From assembly GCA_009667805.1 (NCBI GenBank), contig CM019066.1, positions 116,364,190 through 116,428,189 of the forward strand: a DNA stretch of 64,000 nt. Reading direction: 5' to 3'. The translations under genes were made by a program, and so were the position numbers. Positions within the stretch are counted from its first letter, which is position 1. Each line of letters opens with the position of its first letter. The notes under the pieces are model-generated. The model did no database searches and had not been told where the DNA came from. It saw nothing but the letters and a program-made list of their open reading frames with translations. Positions 1 to 15,869 of this stretch are shown one piece after another. The stretch is from Leptobrachium leishanense. Lineage: Eukaryota; Chordata; Amphibia; Anura; Megophryidae.

Positions 1-127
1 CTTTGACTTCTGGGTTGCTTAGAAGTGGGACCAGATTCGTCACTATTCCCGAATCTATCACCATTTGAATTTGTTCATTTCCAGCATCTGTTAGATATGA
101 AAGTGCCCATACTGTGTCCACCAATAT
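1..127 (-). CDS. KPNA4: KPNA4 exon 11, residues 258-299, cut by the window edge
   Basis: Acceptor CTGTAG ends at 128, and the exon runs to the window edge without reaching a donor. It encodes [19 protein letters not shown], then [10 protein letters not shown], then [24 protein letters not shown] differs from the human PHLVPLLSHQE. TVWALSY is the ARM repeat 5 rung of the Trp ladder. The remaining about 220 residues, including the minor NLS groove and acidic tail, lie outside. Confidence 0.94.
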   Translation of the reverse strand, partial: MLVDTVWALSYLTDAGNEQIQMVIDSGIVTNLVPLLSNPEVK

Positions 128-366
128 CTACAGCAGATTGAAGAGAAATCCAAATAAGAACATCTCAAATTTACTGTAAATCCTGTACTATAAAAACTCA
201 GCCACGTCAAAATCTGCTCCCCTCTGATGTTCCTGATCTACACCTCCCATGATTCTCTGGCCACCTAGCTCAAAATATTTCAAGCCATCAACATCTGGGG
301 AGCTTGATTTTAACAACCCTACTATAAATAGGTTTTAGTCAAAGAAAATATTGAAAAAAAACTTAC

Positions 367-411
367 ATTGACATCAGTGTGGTGTATCAGGACACAGAGA
401 GCTGGGAGTAT
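367..411 (-). CDS. KPNA4: KPNA4 exon 10, residues 243-257
   Basis: A 45-nt, phase-0 exon with acceptor TTTGCAG (ending 412) and donor GTAAGT (from 366). It encodes ILPALCVLIHHTDVN, identical in my reading to the human segment. It links ARM repeats 4 and 5. Confidence 0.95.
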
Positions 412-1903
<1,492 letters not shown>

Positions 1904-1938
1904 TTATGCACAAAAGCCATGTCTTACTAGAATGTCAA

Positions 1939-2556
1939 TTAACCTCCATGGCGGTCTAATTTTTTCAAAATTTCGTGTCTAAAAGCGTCTCGATTTTTTT
2001 TTTAAAGGAAACGTGTTTTTGTACATAGTTAGCCTGTAATAATTAGGAATCACGCACTGAAATCTGTGCAATCAAGAGTTCTTACTGGTAAAATCCTTTA
2101 TAAATGAATAAAAAATATAGTAAATACACGGAGTCCGATAAAGTTTGAAACACGACAATTTATTATCCCAAAAATAATTATCCAAAATAATGCAAATAAA
2201 TTATATTCGATAAAATACAACAAAAAACACTGAAATCTGTCTGTAAGCAAGTGTGAGACGATGTATGGTCTATTCCTTATCCTGTACTGCCACCCAGTGG
2301 CCGTTCATAAACATTACACTGTATAATCCAAAATGCTGTAAACTGTAAAAAAATATTCTTTTATGCTAGCCCCGCCCCCTGCACCATGTGACTCGCAGGG
2401 AGCCTTCCAGGAAGCAGCTCGCTGCGATCACTGCGGGGGACAGCCAGGGAGCCGGGAGGTGAGTAAACATCCAGCCCGAGTGTGGCTCGGGGTTACCGTT
2501 CGCAGTAGCGAAATTTAACCCTGAGTCACACTCGGGAATACCGCCAGGGAGGTTAA
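1939..2556. mobile_element. TTAA-flanked MITE, TIR CCTCC(A/C)TGGCGGT
   Basis: TTAA at 1939-1942 is followed by CCTCCATGGCGGT; the right end is ACCGCCAGGGAGG followed by TTAA (2553-2556). The ends are inverted repeats with one mismatch. TTAA target duplications are made by piggyBac and Kolobok transposases, both known in frogs, and no ORF is present, so this is a non-autonomous copy. It lies in KPNA4 intron 7. Confidence 0.75.
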
Positions 2557-4244
<1,688 letters not shown>

Positions 4245-4256
4245 TTACACTTACAG

Positions 4257-4320
4257 GTAAGTCTCAATGTATCCTTCCTGTTAAAACACCTTATAAAAAA
4301 AAAAAAAAAAAAAAAAAAAA
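4257..4320 (+). repeat. SINE-like 3' tail ending in poly(A)
   Basis: TCTCAATGTATCCTTCCTGT, TAAAACACCTTATA and 26 A residues (4295-4320) resemble the 3' tail of the more complete SINE at 40556-40757 and tails at 22188-22245 and, inverted, 25683-25728. Confidence 0.5.
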
Positions 4321-4329
4321 TTAAACTTA

Positions 4330-4545
<216 letters not shown>

Positions 4546-4633
4546 CTATTCCAAACTTGTGAAAGTAAGACTTGCATTCCAAACACAATTGTGTTAGATT
4601 TAGGGTAAAAATATTCGGTATTAGGGGGTGGGA

Positions 4634-5265
4634 TTAACCCCTAGCTGCCAAGGGATGTCCTATCCAAAAAGGACCCCACTATGTCCTGATCGGTGGCAGC
4701 TAGGTGGTCATGTTTGGTATTCAAAATGGCCAGATCATGGCCTTTCCAATGATCCAAAACATGACCAGGTGACATAAAAGTTACAGAAAGATACAATTAA
4801 ACGTTTTTTTTATTGAATGCAGCACTATTCACTTTTCAATTGTAATGTGAACAATGATGCGGCTGTAACGAGAAAGGACGTTTCTTTCCACTTTTAGCTA
4901 AAGAAAAAAGAAAAAAAAAAGCATATTTTCTCAGAATACAGTAGCTGGTTCCCCTTTCCAAATTTTTTTTTAACAAGCATACCCCCACAGAATACACAAC
5001 TGTAAAGGCTTTGATAATAAAATTTGAAATTTTTACACCCTGTAGAGAACTGAAATTTTGATGGAAATTTACATTTTTTGTTCTAGAATTCCAGCAGGGC
5101 ATGACGTACAAATATAAACATGAATATGCCGAGTCTGCCGTAAAAGGATATATAAATTTGTCTGGGACGTACAATAAAGGTTGACAAATTGCGTTTAAAC
5201 AGGGGCACAAAATGGTAATTAGCTCAGCACATAAAGGTGAAATGGCTCAGCAGTGAAGGGGTTCA
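4634..5265. mobile_element. TTAA-type MITE in KPNA4 intron 5
   Basis: The left end TTAACCCCTAGCTGCCA at 4634 and right end CAGCAGTGAAGGGGTTCAA at about 5248-5266 are inverted; the right TTAA has decayed to TTCA. The same ends bound the copy at 20149-20496, and the right end recurs at about 28050. Confidence 0.65.
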
Positions 5266-5362
5266 AGTGTAAGAATATAGATTTTTTTAAATAATTTCCA
5301 ATCTCTCAAATTTCATGTTTGCTTATTTGGACATTTCTGTTTCGATAAAAAGCAAGTCTTAC

Positions 5363-5415
5363 CTTGCTGCCTGCACAGCACTGAGCTGGATACCTTGATG
5401 ATCACTAGATGCATT
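5363..5415 (-). CDS. KPNA4: KPNA4 exon 5, residues 79-96 (split codon)
   Basis: A 53-nt exon with acceptor TTTCAG (ending 5416) and donor GTAAGAC (from 5362). It encodes NASSDHQGIQLSAVQAA plus two bases of an Arg codon that is finished by exon 6. It begins ARM repeat 1. One substitution against human is visible (N to H in SSDN). Confidence 0.94.
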
Positions 5416-5500
5416 CTGAAATGAGAATATTAAATGTTTACAAATTAAAGAACTGAACATAAATCACCTATGGAAACAAGTGAAAAAAATAAAACACTAC

Positions 5501-5530
5501 CTGCACAATTGCTTCCAGAGACGAGTTTTG
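5501..5530 (-). CDS. KPNA4: KPNA4 exon 4, residues 69-78
   Basis: A 30-nt micro-exon, phase 0, with acceptor TTTCAG (ending 5531) and donor GTAG (from 5500). It encodes QNSSLEAIVQ, the lead-in to ARM repeat 1. It is separated from exon 5 by only 85 nt, so the two are easily missed by ORF-based searches. Residues match the known family (QNTSLEAIVQ in human) with one Thr to Ser change. Confidence 0.93.
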
Positions 5531-6768
5531 CTGAAATGAGAAAATACATATTAACAAACCACCTTTCTCTTCAGTCATGTAATATCACAATATTAATTTG
5601 TATGCACCACAGCAAAAGGGACGGTCTTGGAAAAAAAGACTGTTTTAGTCAAAACGTTGCACCAATTAAAAAGGTGCGTTCTTGGTAAATTTGGAGTACC
5701 TGAAGTCCCTTCTCTGCAATGGCTCATAGGCAGCATCACCATTGAATGCTAATCATACATCACAGTGCGATGGCCTCCAGTTGGCAGCGCCAATTGATAG
5801 ATTGGGGACAGTACAAACTGCGATCTCAAAAGGGAGGAGATAGACTTAGCAGGTATATCTCATCCCGACCACTTCCCTTGGCCAACGATCCAATGTTATC
5901 TACTCGCACCCACAAGACTTCTCACGGGCTGCCCCATTTTTAAGGAACTTCCACCCCGAAACAGACTGTCTCTTCAGTCCTTCAAAAAGTCTCTGAAAAC
6001 ATTAAAGCCTATCGGCTCACTATATTCACCCACTATACATTTATTTCCCCAAATTCCTACACAGCCTCCATGCATCCCGCTACTTCCCATAACCAGCTAT
6101 TACCCCTCTCTGTAGGCTCTCGAGCAGGGTCGTCACTCCTACTGTTTGTTGCACTTTTATTTTTGTTGTTCTGTCGCACCCATTGTACAGCGCTACGGAA
6201 CTTGTTGACGCCTTTTAAATACTTGTAACCATCAGAAAGCAAACCTGGCCGCTACTGGTGCACTTAAAAAGAACACTAACCACCATGACTTCGTAAAATG
6301 TAAATGGGCTTAATGCTTTAGGCTTCTCCTTCAATCCACATTGACCTCTGCTTCACTTACAGGCCTGATGTGTAGACTATATTGCATTTTGTTTTGTGTT
6401 CTGTCACTTCCAAGTGACCCTTCTTGAACCAAGGGACAGGACATTTTAGCACAGTACATTATAAACATTTGAGCATTTATGTTTACATATTGTTTTTCTT
6501 GCACTTCTCCCACTAGATATGGACATGTTTGCAAACTAAGTGGAAGATAATCAAGATAATTTGCTTACATGAAAGTTCACAATATCTGTAAAATGCTGAG
6601 TATTTTGATTTTATAAAAAGCTTTTAAAAATGTAGCCAATGTTCATTTCTGTCGTCACCGGTACACCAAATTTACAGGCAAAACCAGATTATAGGCTACC
6701 AGTTGAATCCCAGATTCGGGTATAATAACTTAAAAGTCTATGCATTTACTGTCAAAAAGGGCATTTAC
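5531..6768. other. KPNA4 intron 3, no clear element
   Basis: Short ORFs on both strands here are unrelated to known proteins and overlap one another. I see no defined repeat boundaries. Confidence 0.4.
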
Positions 6769-6858
6769 CACTCTGAAGTCTGCATCAACATCAGGATCTT
6801 CACAGATATCTTCGTGGGGTACATTTCTTCGTTTTAGCAAATGCTCATCTCTTTTATT
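6769..6858 (-). CDS. KPNA4: KPNA4 exon 3, residues 39-68
   Basis: A 90-nt, phase-0 exon with acceptor CCAG before 6858 and donor GTAAAT from 6768. It encodes [14 protein letters not shown], which finishes the IBB domain with its KRR cluster, followed by an acidic linker [16 protein letters not shown]. The linker departs from the human sequence (EDSDIDGDY) while keeping its acidity, as expected for a flexible connector to the ARM repeats. Confidence 0.94.
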
Positions 6859-7211
6859 CTGGAAAGAAATTAAAAGAATGCTTCATGAAGAAATATATAT
6901 TTCTAGTAAATGTGATGAAGGTTACATATTGTGAAACTAAAAGGAATACATTTTCTATGCTGTGTAGAAGATATTTTTTCCCCAACGCAGGAATGGGGTA
7001 CAATTTAAAGTGTTCAGGAAGGTTGCTAAATGAGCAGTTGACAGAATATGTTTATCTGATTTTCAGGGACCTGTTCCAGTCTTTAAAAAAGGGACATTGT
7101 GTTCATACTTTAAGTATCCCCAATATTGTGCAGTTGTCATGTGTACAGGCACATAAGGGAGATGTTATAAAGCAGGGCATTAGTTTTGCAACATAAAGTA
7201 CATGACAATAC

Positions 7212-7256
7212 CTTTCTTAGTTCCACCACAACTTCATTCCTCTGTCTTCTCATACT
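7212..7256 (-). CDS. KPNA4: KPNA4 exon 2, residues 24-38
   Basis: A 45-nt, phase-0 exon between acceptor TTTCAG (ending 7257) and donor GTATTG (from 7211). It encodes SMRRQRNEVVVELRK, the core of the IBB helix with its basic MRRQR cluster. The first residue is Ser where human KPNA4 and KPNA3 have Thr, a conservative change. The preceding intron is about 17 kb, so this exon depends on splicing across the large repeat-filled intron 1. Confidence 0.94.
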
Positions 7257-7674
7257 CTGAAAGTGATAAACAAATTGTTAGAACCATATTTACTGTATTA
7301 GGAAAGCAGATCAATACACATTTGAATCCCAGGTAAAAAGTAACACTAGCCACCATGACTACATAAGGTTTGAGGGGCCACTGGGCCCATAGCCGGCCAA
7401 CATTGTCGTCCACCTACAGACAACGTCATCGGCCGTTCAATGGAAGCGTCTGGATGACCCATATCGGCTGACGGTTAGGCTGTGGAACGGGGGTGGTGGC
7501 CGGTGGCTGAAATTGTTTTCCAGCACCAAGCACAGCACTGGCAAAAGCAGCCATAAACAAAAAATTTCCGAAAACGCCTTAAGTTGCAGGGAAAAAAAAA
7601 AAATACACAAAATGCAACAAAAAACCCCACCAAAATACAAAAACCACGCTTTTTGCTGCAGATGAAACTAAACT

Positions 7675-7689
7675 TAAAGGGACACTACT

Positions 7690-7730
<41 letters not shown>

Positions 7731-8292
7731 CCCGTTTTTTTTATCCTAACCTATCCCCTTAATAAATCTTTAGTTTTTTTTGTAACTGTAGTACTTACCC
7801 TAAAATCCTCTTGTTTCCAGCGGCGTCTTTTTTTTTTTTTTTTTTAATACTCACCTCCCTCTTCCGCTCCCGTCCTTCTTGGCTTCTGGTTTACGTGAGA
7901 AACGCGCATTCGCGCCTCTCACATAAGCCAGCCAATCGGCAGGCTTCCTCCCGGCTCCCTCTGAGGATTAGTGTTGCGCCCAACAGGATGCTCGCAACAC
8001 TAACCCTCAGAGGGAGCCGCCAGCTTCTGCGGTGAGTTGGAGACGTCATCGCGCTGAAAGCGCGATGACGTCTCCTACTCGGCAAAAGTAGTCAGAAGCG
8101 GGAAATAGGATTCCCGCTCTGCTGACTGACAGCTGGGAGGGCGGAGTAAAGTCCTCCGCGTCTCTCAGCTGTTTTCAGCCTCTCCTGCCGATCGGCTGAG
8201 CGGAGGCAGGAGGGACAGGCAAGGGAATACTCCGGGCATCATGACCACCTAAAATAGCTTAGGTGGTCATGTTGCCTAGAGTGTCCCTTTAA
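7675..8292. mobile_element. TTAA MITE, TIR AGGGACACT (family C, undisturbed copy)
   Basis: TTAA (7675-7678) is followed by AGGGACACT; the right end AGTGTCCCT is followed by TTAA (8289-8292). A long poly(A) run starts at about 7691. The interior is GC-rich with internal inverted repeats around 8020-8075. This copy preserves the empty site ATCCCCTTAATAAA (about 7753-7766), where the second copy at 19558-21386 carries an insertion. Confidence 0.8.
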
Positions 8293-9005
8293 AACAAACC
8301 ATTTTTTTTTTCACATTGAATCCTATGGGCTGTCAAACTGAATCACCCCGCCACAAGACAGTGGTTTAACTATACAGTTAATCCTTTTTTTCATGTAACT
8401 TGTTCCAGATCCCATGTTGTGGAATTGGTCGGACAACTATATTGGATAAGCGCAAGAATACGGACCCAGTGGACAGCCAGATTTATGAATTTGAAAGGTC
8501 ATGGATTACTGAGCGCATCTCCTGCTACACCCCCTCAGCTGGCGATCCATACTAATTCAGTATTGTGAACAGAAGGACTTTGTACCACTAAGGCCATGCA
8601 TGCTAAAATGTCAATTACCTGACTGTAATAAAGACGGGATACCTTGGGACACTTGGGATATACCTGTGTCACCCACTGGTTTGGATTTGCATTAATCCTT
8701 ATTCTAATACTATAAAAAGGGAAACCATGAGAAAAACTAACCCAATAGTGCAGCACACATTAGGTTACACCCCCAATCGTAACACAGCATGACATGAAAA
8801 GAAAGTAACCACATTCCCGAGAAACTAAGAAAATATAAAAAAGGTAATACCTTACCACTATTTCTTTAGTGGATAATCTAACACCCATAATATACAAGAT
8901 GAAAAATTATAGATAGCGTGGTTGTCACACAGAACAGGGTATTGAACCCTTATAAACAGTAATAGCCAATCCTCTGAGATGATTGGGTCGCTCACAAAAA
9001 TGTGT

Positions 9006-9140
9006 AGAAAATAAACTTTTATTGAAGCACAGTACCAAAGATAAAATTGATCATGATAAAAAGCCTACTAGGTGTGTTTTTGTAGCATGATCAATTTTAT
9101 CTTTGGTACGGTGCTTCAATAAAAGTTTATTTTCTACACG
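9006..9140. repeat. Inverted repeat with about 52-bp arms
   Basis: The left arm GTAGAAAATAAACTTTTATT... (9006 on) is repeated in reverse complement up to about 9140, around a spacer of about 30 bp. Arms are nearly identical. Each arm carries ATAAA/TTTAT motifs. Confidence 0.7.
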
Positions 9141-9381
9141 TTTGTCATTACTGGAATTTGTGATCCAACTGATAGGGAGTTGAATTTTACCTATCAAGAT
9201 GGATGTAACTTTTTGGTAAAAATCAAATGAGGTCTTTGCTTCATGAGCTATCACTTTGGGACTTTAAGCCCAGTGATGAGGATGCCTCGAACTGGCAGCT
9301 TCCAGATCTCTAATCCTAATAATGCATACGTTGATCACCTTCTGCCAACATTGCCTAATGCTGTAGCTGTGTGGTGGTTTA

Positions 9382-9607
9382 GGCCGGTGTCAGACAAGAG
9401 TTTTTCCAGAGTGGAAGGAACATCTGAGAGAGTGGGCATCCTTACACTCTGTTGCACATCTGGCCACCTCACTTAGTGCACTCAGCGCTGCAAGGCTCGA
9501 TCCTCCTATGGAGGATCGCTTGAACACGCATCGTAGCTTTTCGACAGGGAGGCTTTCAGCACGCCCGCTGTGGCACACGCAATTTGTGCTCTCGTCTGAC
9601 ACTGGCC
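9382..9607. mobile_element. Short MITE with TIR GGCC(G/A)GTGTCAGAC
   Basis: The left end GGCCGGTGTCAGACAAGAG and the right end CTCGTCTGACACTGGCC are inverted repeats about 226 bp apart. Related ends occur at 28827-28980. No coding capacity. Confidence 0.6.
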
Positions 9608-10841
9608 TAAGTGACAGTAGGCGCTATCAAATATTCCAAGGAAACTATCTTTGCATGCTGGGAAATGTTGATGACATGAAAGTGGGAGACACATTAACTT
9701 CTCTTCAGAAAATCTGTAAAACTTCACATTTTCATGAGAAACAACAACTGACTGAACATTACTGGAAGCCTAGTTTTGGTTAACAGGCAGGAGTATCATA
9801 GGTTCCATATGACCAATAAATCATTCCTGGCATTCCAGTAAGTATCCCTGAGACAAGAAGGATACTCTGCCACTAACATTTATAACTATGCTTATGAAAA
9901 GAAGAGTCAGGTGTCTACCATCACATCATGATAAAGCCATATAAAAAAAAAAAAAAAAAATTAAAAACCAACCCATACGGAATGATTACACTTTGGGCGT
10001 TCAGTGAAATAAAGATGTTCATCCATTGACAAAGTGCACCGTGCCCTATAAAAGCCAGCAGACGTGGTGACAGGAGTGACTGCAGTATAATTTTAGAAGG
10101 ACTTTGAAAATCAGATGATGCTGCATAGCAAAGTGTTTGAGCTAAAGAGTTTTAAATAGATGCATGATGCTGCATGGGAAAAAAAAAAAAAAAAAAAACA
10201 GAGACTGTCTAAAATTATTATTTTTATAAACATGCGATTATATACATTGTATACATATTATGGCTTAAAGAAAACGGCAAGAGGAATCAATAGGTCAAAA
10301 ATGGGACTTCCCCTGGATAATCCTGCACCTGTCATACAGACAGAAGGTTGGAGACTGAGCAGTCAATAAAACAAAATGTTTTCATTCAATAAAAGCAAAC
10401 AAAGCTCTTCATTCACCAGATGCTTATATCTATATAGTCAGAAAAATAATGCAAGTGTTATTATCTGTACAAGTAAAGCCTTTAGTTTTAAAATTAAACA
10501 ATATGTCCTCAATAACACTACTTCTATAAAAAAAAACAAACAAAAAAAACACAGGATCTGGAGAGACTGGCACGGAAAACCTTAATTACAAAAAAGGTAA
10601 ACGGACCACACGTTCTGCCATACAGATTTCCACAGAATAAGCCATCCAGAAACTGGAATTAAGACTCTAGGTCGCCCGCTATCGGATTTGTTGACCCTCT
10701 GTTTAGGAGAACCATACAAGATGTAGAAACTATTTTTCCAAACGTTTTATTAAATAAAAAAAAAATATTAATATCTCCTTAACATACAAAACACATAACC
10801 TGGTCTACAAACCTCAAAATGAATCACTAGGCTGTCACATT

Positions 10842-11113
10842 AAGGCCCGTTCATACCTGGGTGTTTTACAGTGCGTTCCTGCGCGCTGTAAAACGCTTAA
10901 ACACAGAAATTCCATGATTTTCTATGGGGCCCGTTCACACCGCGTAGGAACGCGCTGTAAAACGTCCTACGCCCAAAGTAGTACGGGAGCTTCTTTGAGA
11001 TGTATTGCAGCGCGTTCATGGCCATAGACTGCAACGTGAACGCGCAAAAGGTGTGTTTTTTCACGTTAGCTCAATACGTGCCAACAACGCTGAGGTGTGA
11101 ACCCAGCCTGAGG
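10842..11113. mobile_element. MITE-like element, ends AGGCCCGTTCATACC / GTGTGAACCCAGCCT
   Basis: Inverted ends bound a short element rich in GCGCGTTCCTGCG-type inverted repeats. A related piece is at 22545-22650 (CACCCAGGTGTGAACGGGGCC). Confidence 0.5.
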
Positions 11114-13994
11114 AGCTCTGCACATTGCCTATACCATGACTGGGCAGACTAGATGAGTTATGTGGCAAAACATTTAACCCATCACTGGAGGTCTGCCACA
11201 CAGCAGGGCTTAATGTACATATACACTGCTCTCCATCATGATCTGATGCAATGGGGGCATAATAAATTAGTGGCACAATGTGCAGACTCTAGATATACAC
11301 TCACCTTGCAGCAGCCCCCCCCCCTCACCGATTGTAAACTCCAGAGCAGGGTCTTTTTTTTTTTTTACATGGTTCTCCAGGTGTCAAACAAGTTTGAATG
11401 GGAGTTTCTATGGAGATGGTTTAACTCTGCTGGCCTCAGATACACTTGTTACAATGTGATAAACATTGAATCGCCTGTGCAGCAGCAACGTCTTTTAAAC
11501 ATCAGATGAATCGCAGCAGACTGCTGCCCAAGCTCTCCCTCCCCACCTTTAAAATGTTGTACAAAACACTTGCCATTTTGAAGTTGGTATTTTTATTGAC
11601 AAAACTTGTAAGCACTGGGCTGTGAATCAGCTTGCTGGTTAAGTCGACACTGATCAGAGATTCTTGCCACTGAATGAGCCGTTCCCAGGCAGGTACAACT
11701 CTGCTACATGCCAGTGTATAGATCCCCTAAAAAGGCTACGGGGGGGGGGGGGGACCCCATCTAAACGGTTTCCTATTCTTCGCCCATTGTCACTACTAAA
11801 CATATCTGATTTCTTTTGTAATAAAGTAATCACCCGCAGTGCTACCCAATGGAATGCAAAACTGACACTAGAAAGAGCTATGTAGCAGTTTTTATGCAGT
11901 ATATCTGCAGCTGGCAATACAATACTGACTCCTTGCAGTGCACTTATGTATCTGTTCCAACCAGTGTATGAAGGGAATGGCAGAAAAGCTGTGCTGCAAA
12001 TATCTGGCGTAGACAGGGATCCAGCATGGTGTCTCCCATTTAATTTGTTGTGCTTGAACTAATCATGAAGAAAAAAAAAAAAGAAAAAAAAAAAACACAT
12101 TCCAGACACTTTCCACTAGCCAGAGATACAGGTAACAACTTGGGTCAGTGCGGTTAATCAAATGAGGAACAGTCTGCCAAAACCCACTGTGGATATCGCT
12201 GGGCAGATATATACATTATATCTATGTTTTTTGTAAAATAATTCATGAGTGGAAAGGTTGAATGCTAGGAGCCCACAGCTATCTGACTCCTGGATTTGTC
12301 AAGGCCTGCTTTATAGCCATTTGTACATCCCAGCAACTCCAAAGGGCTTAGCTCCATCATGCGCAACGTTTTGGAGCACCATAGTTAAACTAGCCTCGCA
12401 TTTACATCAAGGTTAAAAGCATCAAACAACGGACAGACTGACAGCATTTCTTCTCTTCCCCCCCCCCAGCTGACACCAATTAAGCGGCAGTCTTTCAGGC
12501 CTATGGTACATTAAAATGTTCTAAGGGGGGGGGGGACGACGACACACACACACACACGACATTATGCCATTAACTGAGTGAATTGAATAAAACGTTAAAC
12601 ATTACACTATGTATATTTCATTTATTCCGTTTAAGAAATATTTTCCTTTTTTTACACCAACATGGTCAGGTCTGGACTCTGGCCTTTACTAGGATACCTC
12701 ACTGATCCTGTAGGTAAGGCGTCAACAACCTTTGCCCACTAGACGCTTTGGCACTACATCTACCATGATGCTCAGGTTGGTAGAGCCTCATGAAAACAGT
12801 TCCAAAACATCTGTACGGCCCACCATTGCCCACCCCTGCTGTAGGACATTTAGTAATGGATATACAGGGGTCCCAAACACCCCTGGATCTCTAATTCTGT
12901 GCCGGATGGGAAGGAAGCCCCGTTTCTGTTAGCACGCTCAAATGCAACACATACAGCGAGGGAGGACATCCAAGATATCAGCAAATAAAATGCCAGATTG
13001 GTAATTTGCAGAATATCAGCTACCAATAAAATTAGCAACGTTGATAATAGGTCTACCCCTTCTTTAGACAGATTTTCTCCGCTTAAAGGAGGTATCAATG
13101 GGTGCACATCAGAATCCGCCTTAGTGATGGATATCACAAGACCATGCAATAAAAACAGGACTCCAACTATAAAAAAGAAAATGCAGGTGTATGACATCAT
13201 TGGATTTAGGGATCTGAAGGAGTATCGAATGCTTAGGAGTAACACTTAAACGCCTTTACTTCCATTCACTCATAATATATTGTTCTGGAATTGCGTAATA
13301 AAATTGGACAATATACACTCAAGATAGTAGATTATCAGGAGATAGAGGGAAAAAAGTTACCAAAGGCATAAATCCCCTGACAAGGAGCACTGTTTAGGCA
13401 ATTTACAATCATTTTCATAAATCGATTAGTTGGCCGATTATTTCAATTCATTGGATAAAAATTACACTTACATAGTTGCATAGGCTGAAGACATGCGTCC
13501 ATCGGGTTCAGCCTCTCACATATCACCTACTGCTGTTGATCCAAAAGAAGGCAAAAAAACCCAGTCTGAAGCACTCGCCAATATGCAACACACTGGGGAA
13601 AAATTCCTTATTGATCCCAGAATGGCGTCAGATTCCTCCCTGGATCAAGAAGCTTGTGTACTTAAACACGGTGGAATAAATATATTACGCGCTTTGCTTA
13701 GATTATGTATCTGTAATACGTACATATGCAAATGGCATATCTTACATACTTTTCGCACTCAAGGTACACAAGCACCTGGTCAGTGTGATGGAAGGATGCT
13801 GCTTGCACAGCTCAAGCCCATGCCTAGTTTCTCCCCGAACAAACCCTACAACGAGCACTGATAGACATGATTATATCCGTATGCAAAGGAGGGGGGGGGG
13901 GGGGAGAAGCGGGGCACTCCACACAGCCTGACCACTTTAAGCTAAAGTCAGGGAGCATAGTGTACCAAAAAAAAAAAAAGTATTTTCATATTAA

Positions 13995-14135
13995 GGGCCA
14001 TATTACAATGTTGGTGCCAACTTAACCAGAGCTGTTGTAAACGTAAAATCTCCATAGGCTATAATGGCTCTGGGAAGTTTACAACAGCTCTGGTTAAGTT
14101 AGGGCCATATTACATAGTTGGTGCTACATGGGGGA
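13995..14135. repeat. Inverted repeat (palindromic MITE fragment)
   Basis: GGGCCATATTACAATGTTGG with AACCAGAGCTGTTGTAAAC is mirrored by GTTTACAACAGCTCTGGTTA. A related piece is at 19130-19225. Confidence 0.5.
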
Positions 14136-15379
14136 GGAACCAGGAGGGAGTTTGGGAAAAAGACCCAAGTATGGGAGAGTTTAGGGGAAGGGACCAGTCC
14201 AAAGGACGGGTTGGCAGCACCAGAGAGATTGAGGGTGGGGTGGTGACAGAGGACTGCAGCTCCAAGTAAAGATAAAATACCTGCAGTACAGGGTCTGTGC
14301 TCTAGGCTACTAAAAATAAAAACAAACTGGTTATGTCTGAAATAACCCCAGAACATAAGGGTCTATTCACTAAGGGAAATTTCAAGGGCTTTTCACTTCG
14401 GCAACTCCATTTCGCCACCTTCACCGTACAGTCAATCTGGAGAATGTACAATCTGAAGAACGTCGCTAAAGAGGCCTTGGCGAATTCCACCTAACATCCA
14501 AAAAGTCGAAAAACAGAAATCCTAGGAGAATTAGGGTGCTGAATGGGATGCTGGCTGGGCATGAGAATATTTTTCTCTCTTATCTTTCCGCCATTGCTAT
14601 ATATTTTTTGTCTGAGAATGAATGAAATATATCAGGTCCAGAAGTATTGGGACAGCGACACAATTCTAACATCTTTGGCTCTATACACCACCACAATGGA
14701 GTTGGAATGAAACAAACACAATGTGCTTTAACTGCAGACTGTCAGCTTTAATTTGAGGGTATGTACATGCAACTCAGGTGAACGGTGTAGGACTTACAGC
14801 AGTTTGCAGATGTGCCTCCCACTTATTAAAAAGGGACCAAAAGGTAATGGGACAGAATAATCATAAATCAAACTTTCCCTTCTTAATACTTGGTTGCAAA
14901 TCCTTTGCAGTCAATCACAGCCTGAAGTCTGGAACGCATAGACATCACCAGACGCTGGGTTTCATCCCTGGTGATGCTCTTGCAGGCCTCTACTGCAACG
15001 GTCTTCAGTTCTTGCTTGTTCTTGGGGCATTTTCCCTTCAGTTTTGTCTTCAGCAAGTGAAGTGCATGCTCAATGGGATTCAGGCCAGGTGATTGACTTG
15101 GCCATTGCATAACATTCCACCTCTGTCCCTTCAAAAACGCTTTGGTTGCTTTTGCAGTATGCTTTGGGTCATTGTCCATCTGCACTGTGAAGCGCCGTGC
15201 AATGAGTTCTGCAGCATTTGGCTGAATGTGAGCAGATAATATTGCCAGAAACTAGGGTTGCACCGATACTGATACTAGTATCGATATCGGTGCCGATACC
15301 GGGTACTGCAGGAGTACTTGGTACTCGTGCAGTACCCCGATATTGGAAGCCGGCTTGCCGGCATCCGAGGGGCTGGGGC

Positions 15380-15865
15380 GGCTGTCCGAATGCTCTATCG
15401 GCATTCGGACAGGCCCTGCAGCTGCTCTCCGCATTGTTTTATACTTACCTTCCTTTAGCGACGCCGGGAAAGCTTCTGCGCGTGCGCTCCTTGGAAGGTC
15501 CCCAGCCGCGACCACGTGGGACCATGTGATTGCGGCTGGGGTCCTTCCAACGAGTGCACGCGCGGGAACTTTCCCGGCGTCGCTAAGGAAGGCAAGTATA
15601 AACAAAGTGAGGAGAGCAGCTGCAGGGCCTGTTCGAATGCCGATGGGCCTGTCTGAATGCTCTATCGGCATTCAGACAGGCCCTGCAGCTGCTCTCCGCT
15701 CATACTTACCTTCCTGAGCGACGCCGGGAAAGTTCCCGCGCGTGCACTCGTTGGAAGGACCCCAGCCGCAATCACATGGTCCCACGTGGTCGCGGCTGGG
15801 GACCTTCCAAGGAGCGCGCGCGCGAAGACTTTCCCGGCGTCGCTAAAGGAAGGTAAGTATGAGGG
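15380..15865. repeat. Nested GC-rich palindromes inside the hAT element
   Basis: A segment of about 125 bp containing GACGCCGGGAAAG, AGGTCCCCAGCCGCGACC and flanking motifs occurs alternately in direct and inverted orientation four times, giving two back-to-back palindromes (about 15385-15645 and 15650-15865). These could form long hairpins. Confidence 0.75.
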
Positions 15866-15869
15866 AGGG

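Noticed and set aside
12850..13245. 131-codon minus-strand ORF with hydrophobic segments
   Set aside because: It overlaps a plus-strand ORF and sequence resembling repeats at 18.9-19.1 kb; no domain or splice context supports a gene.
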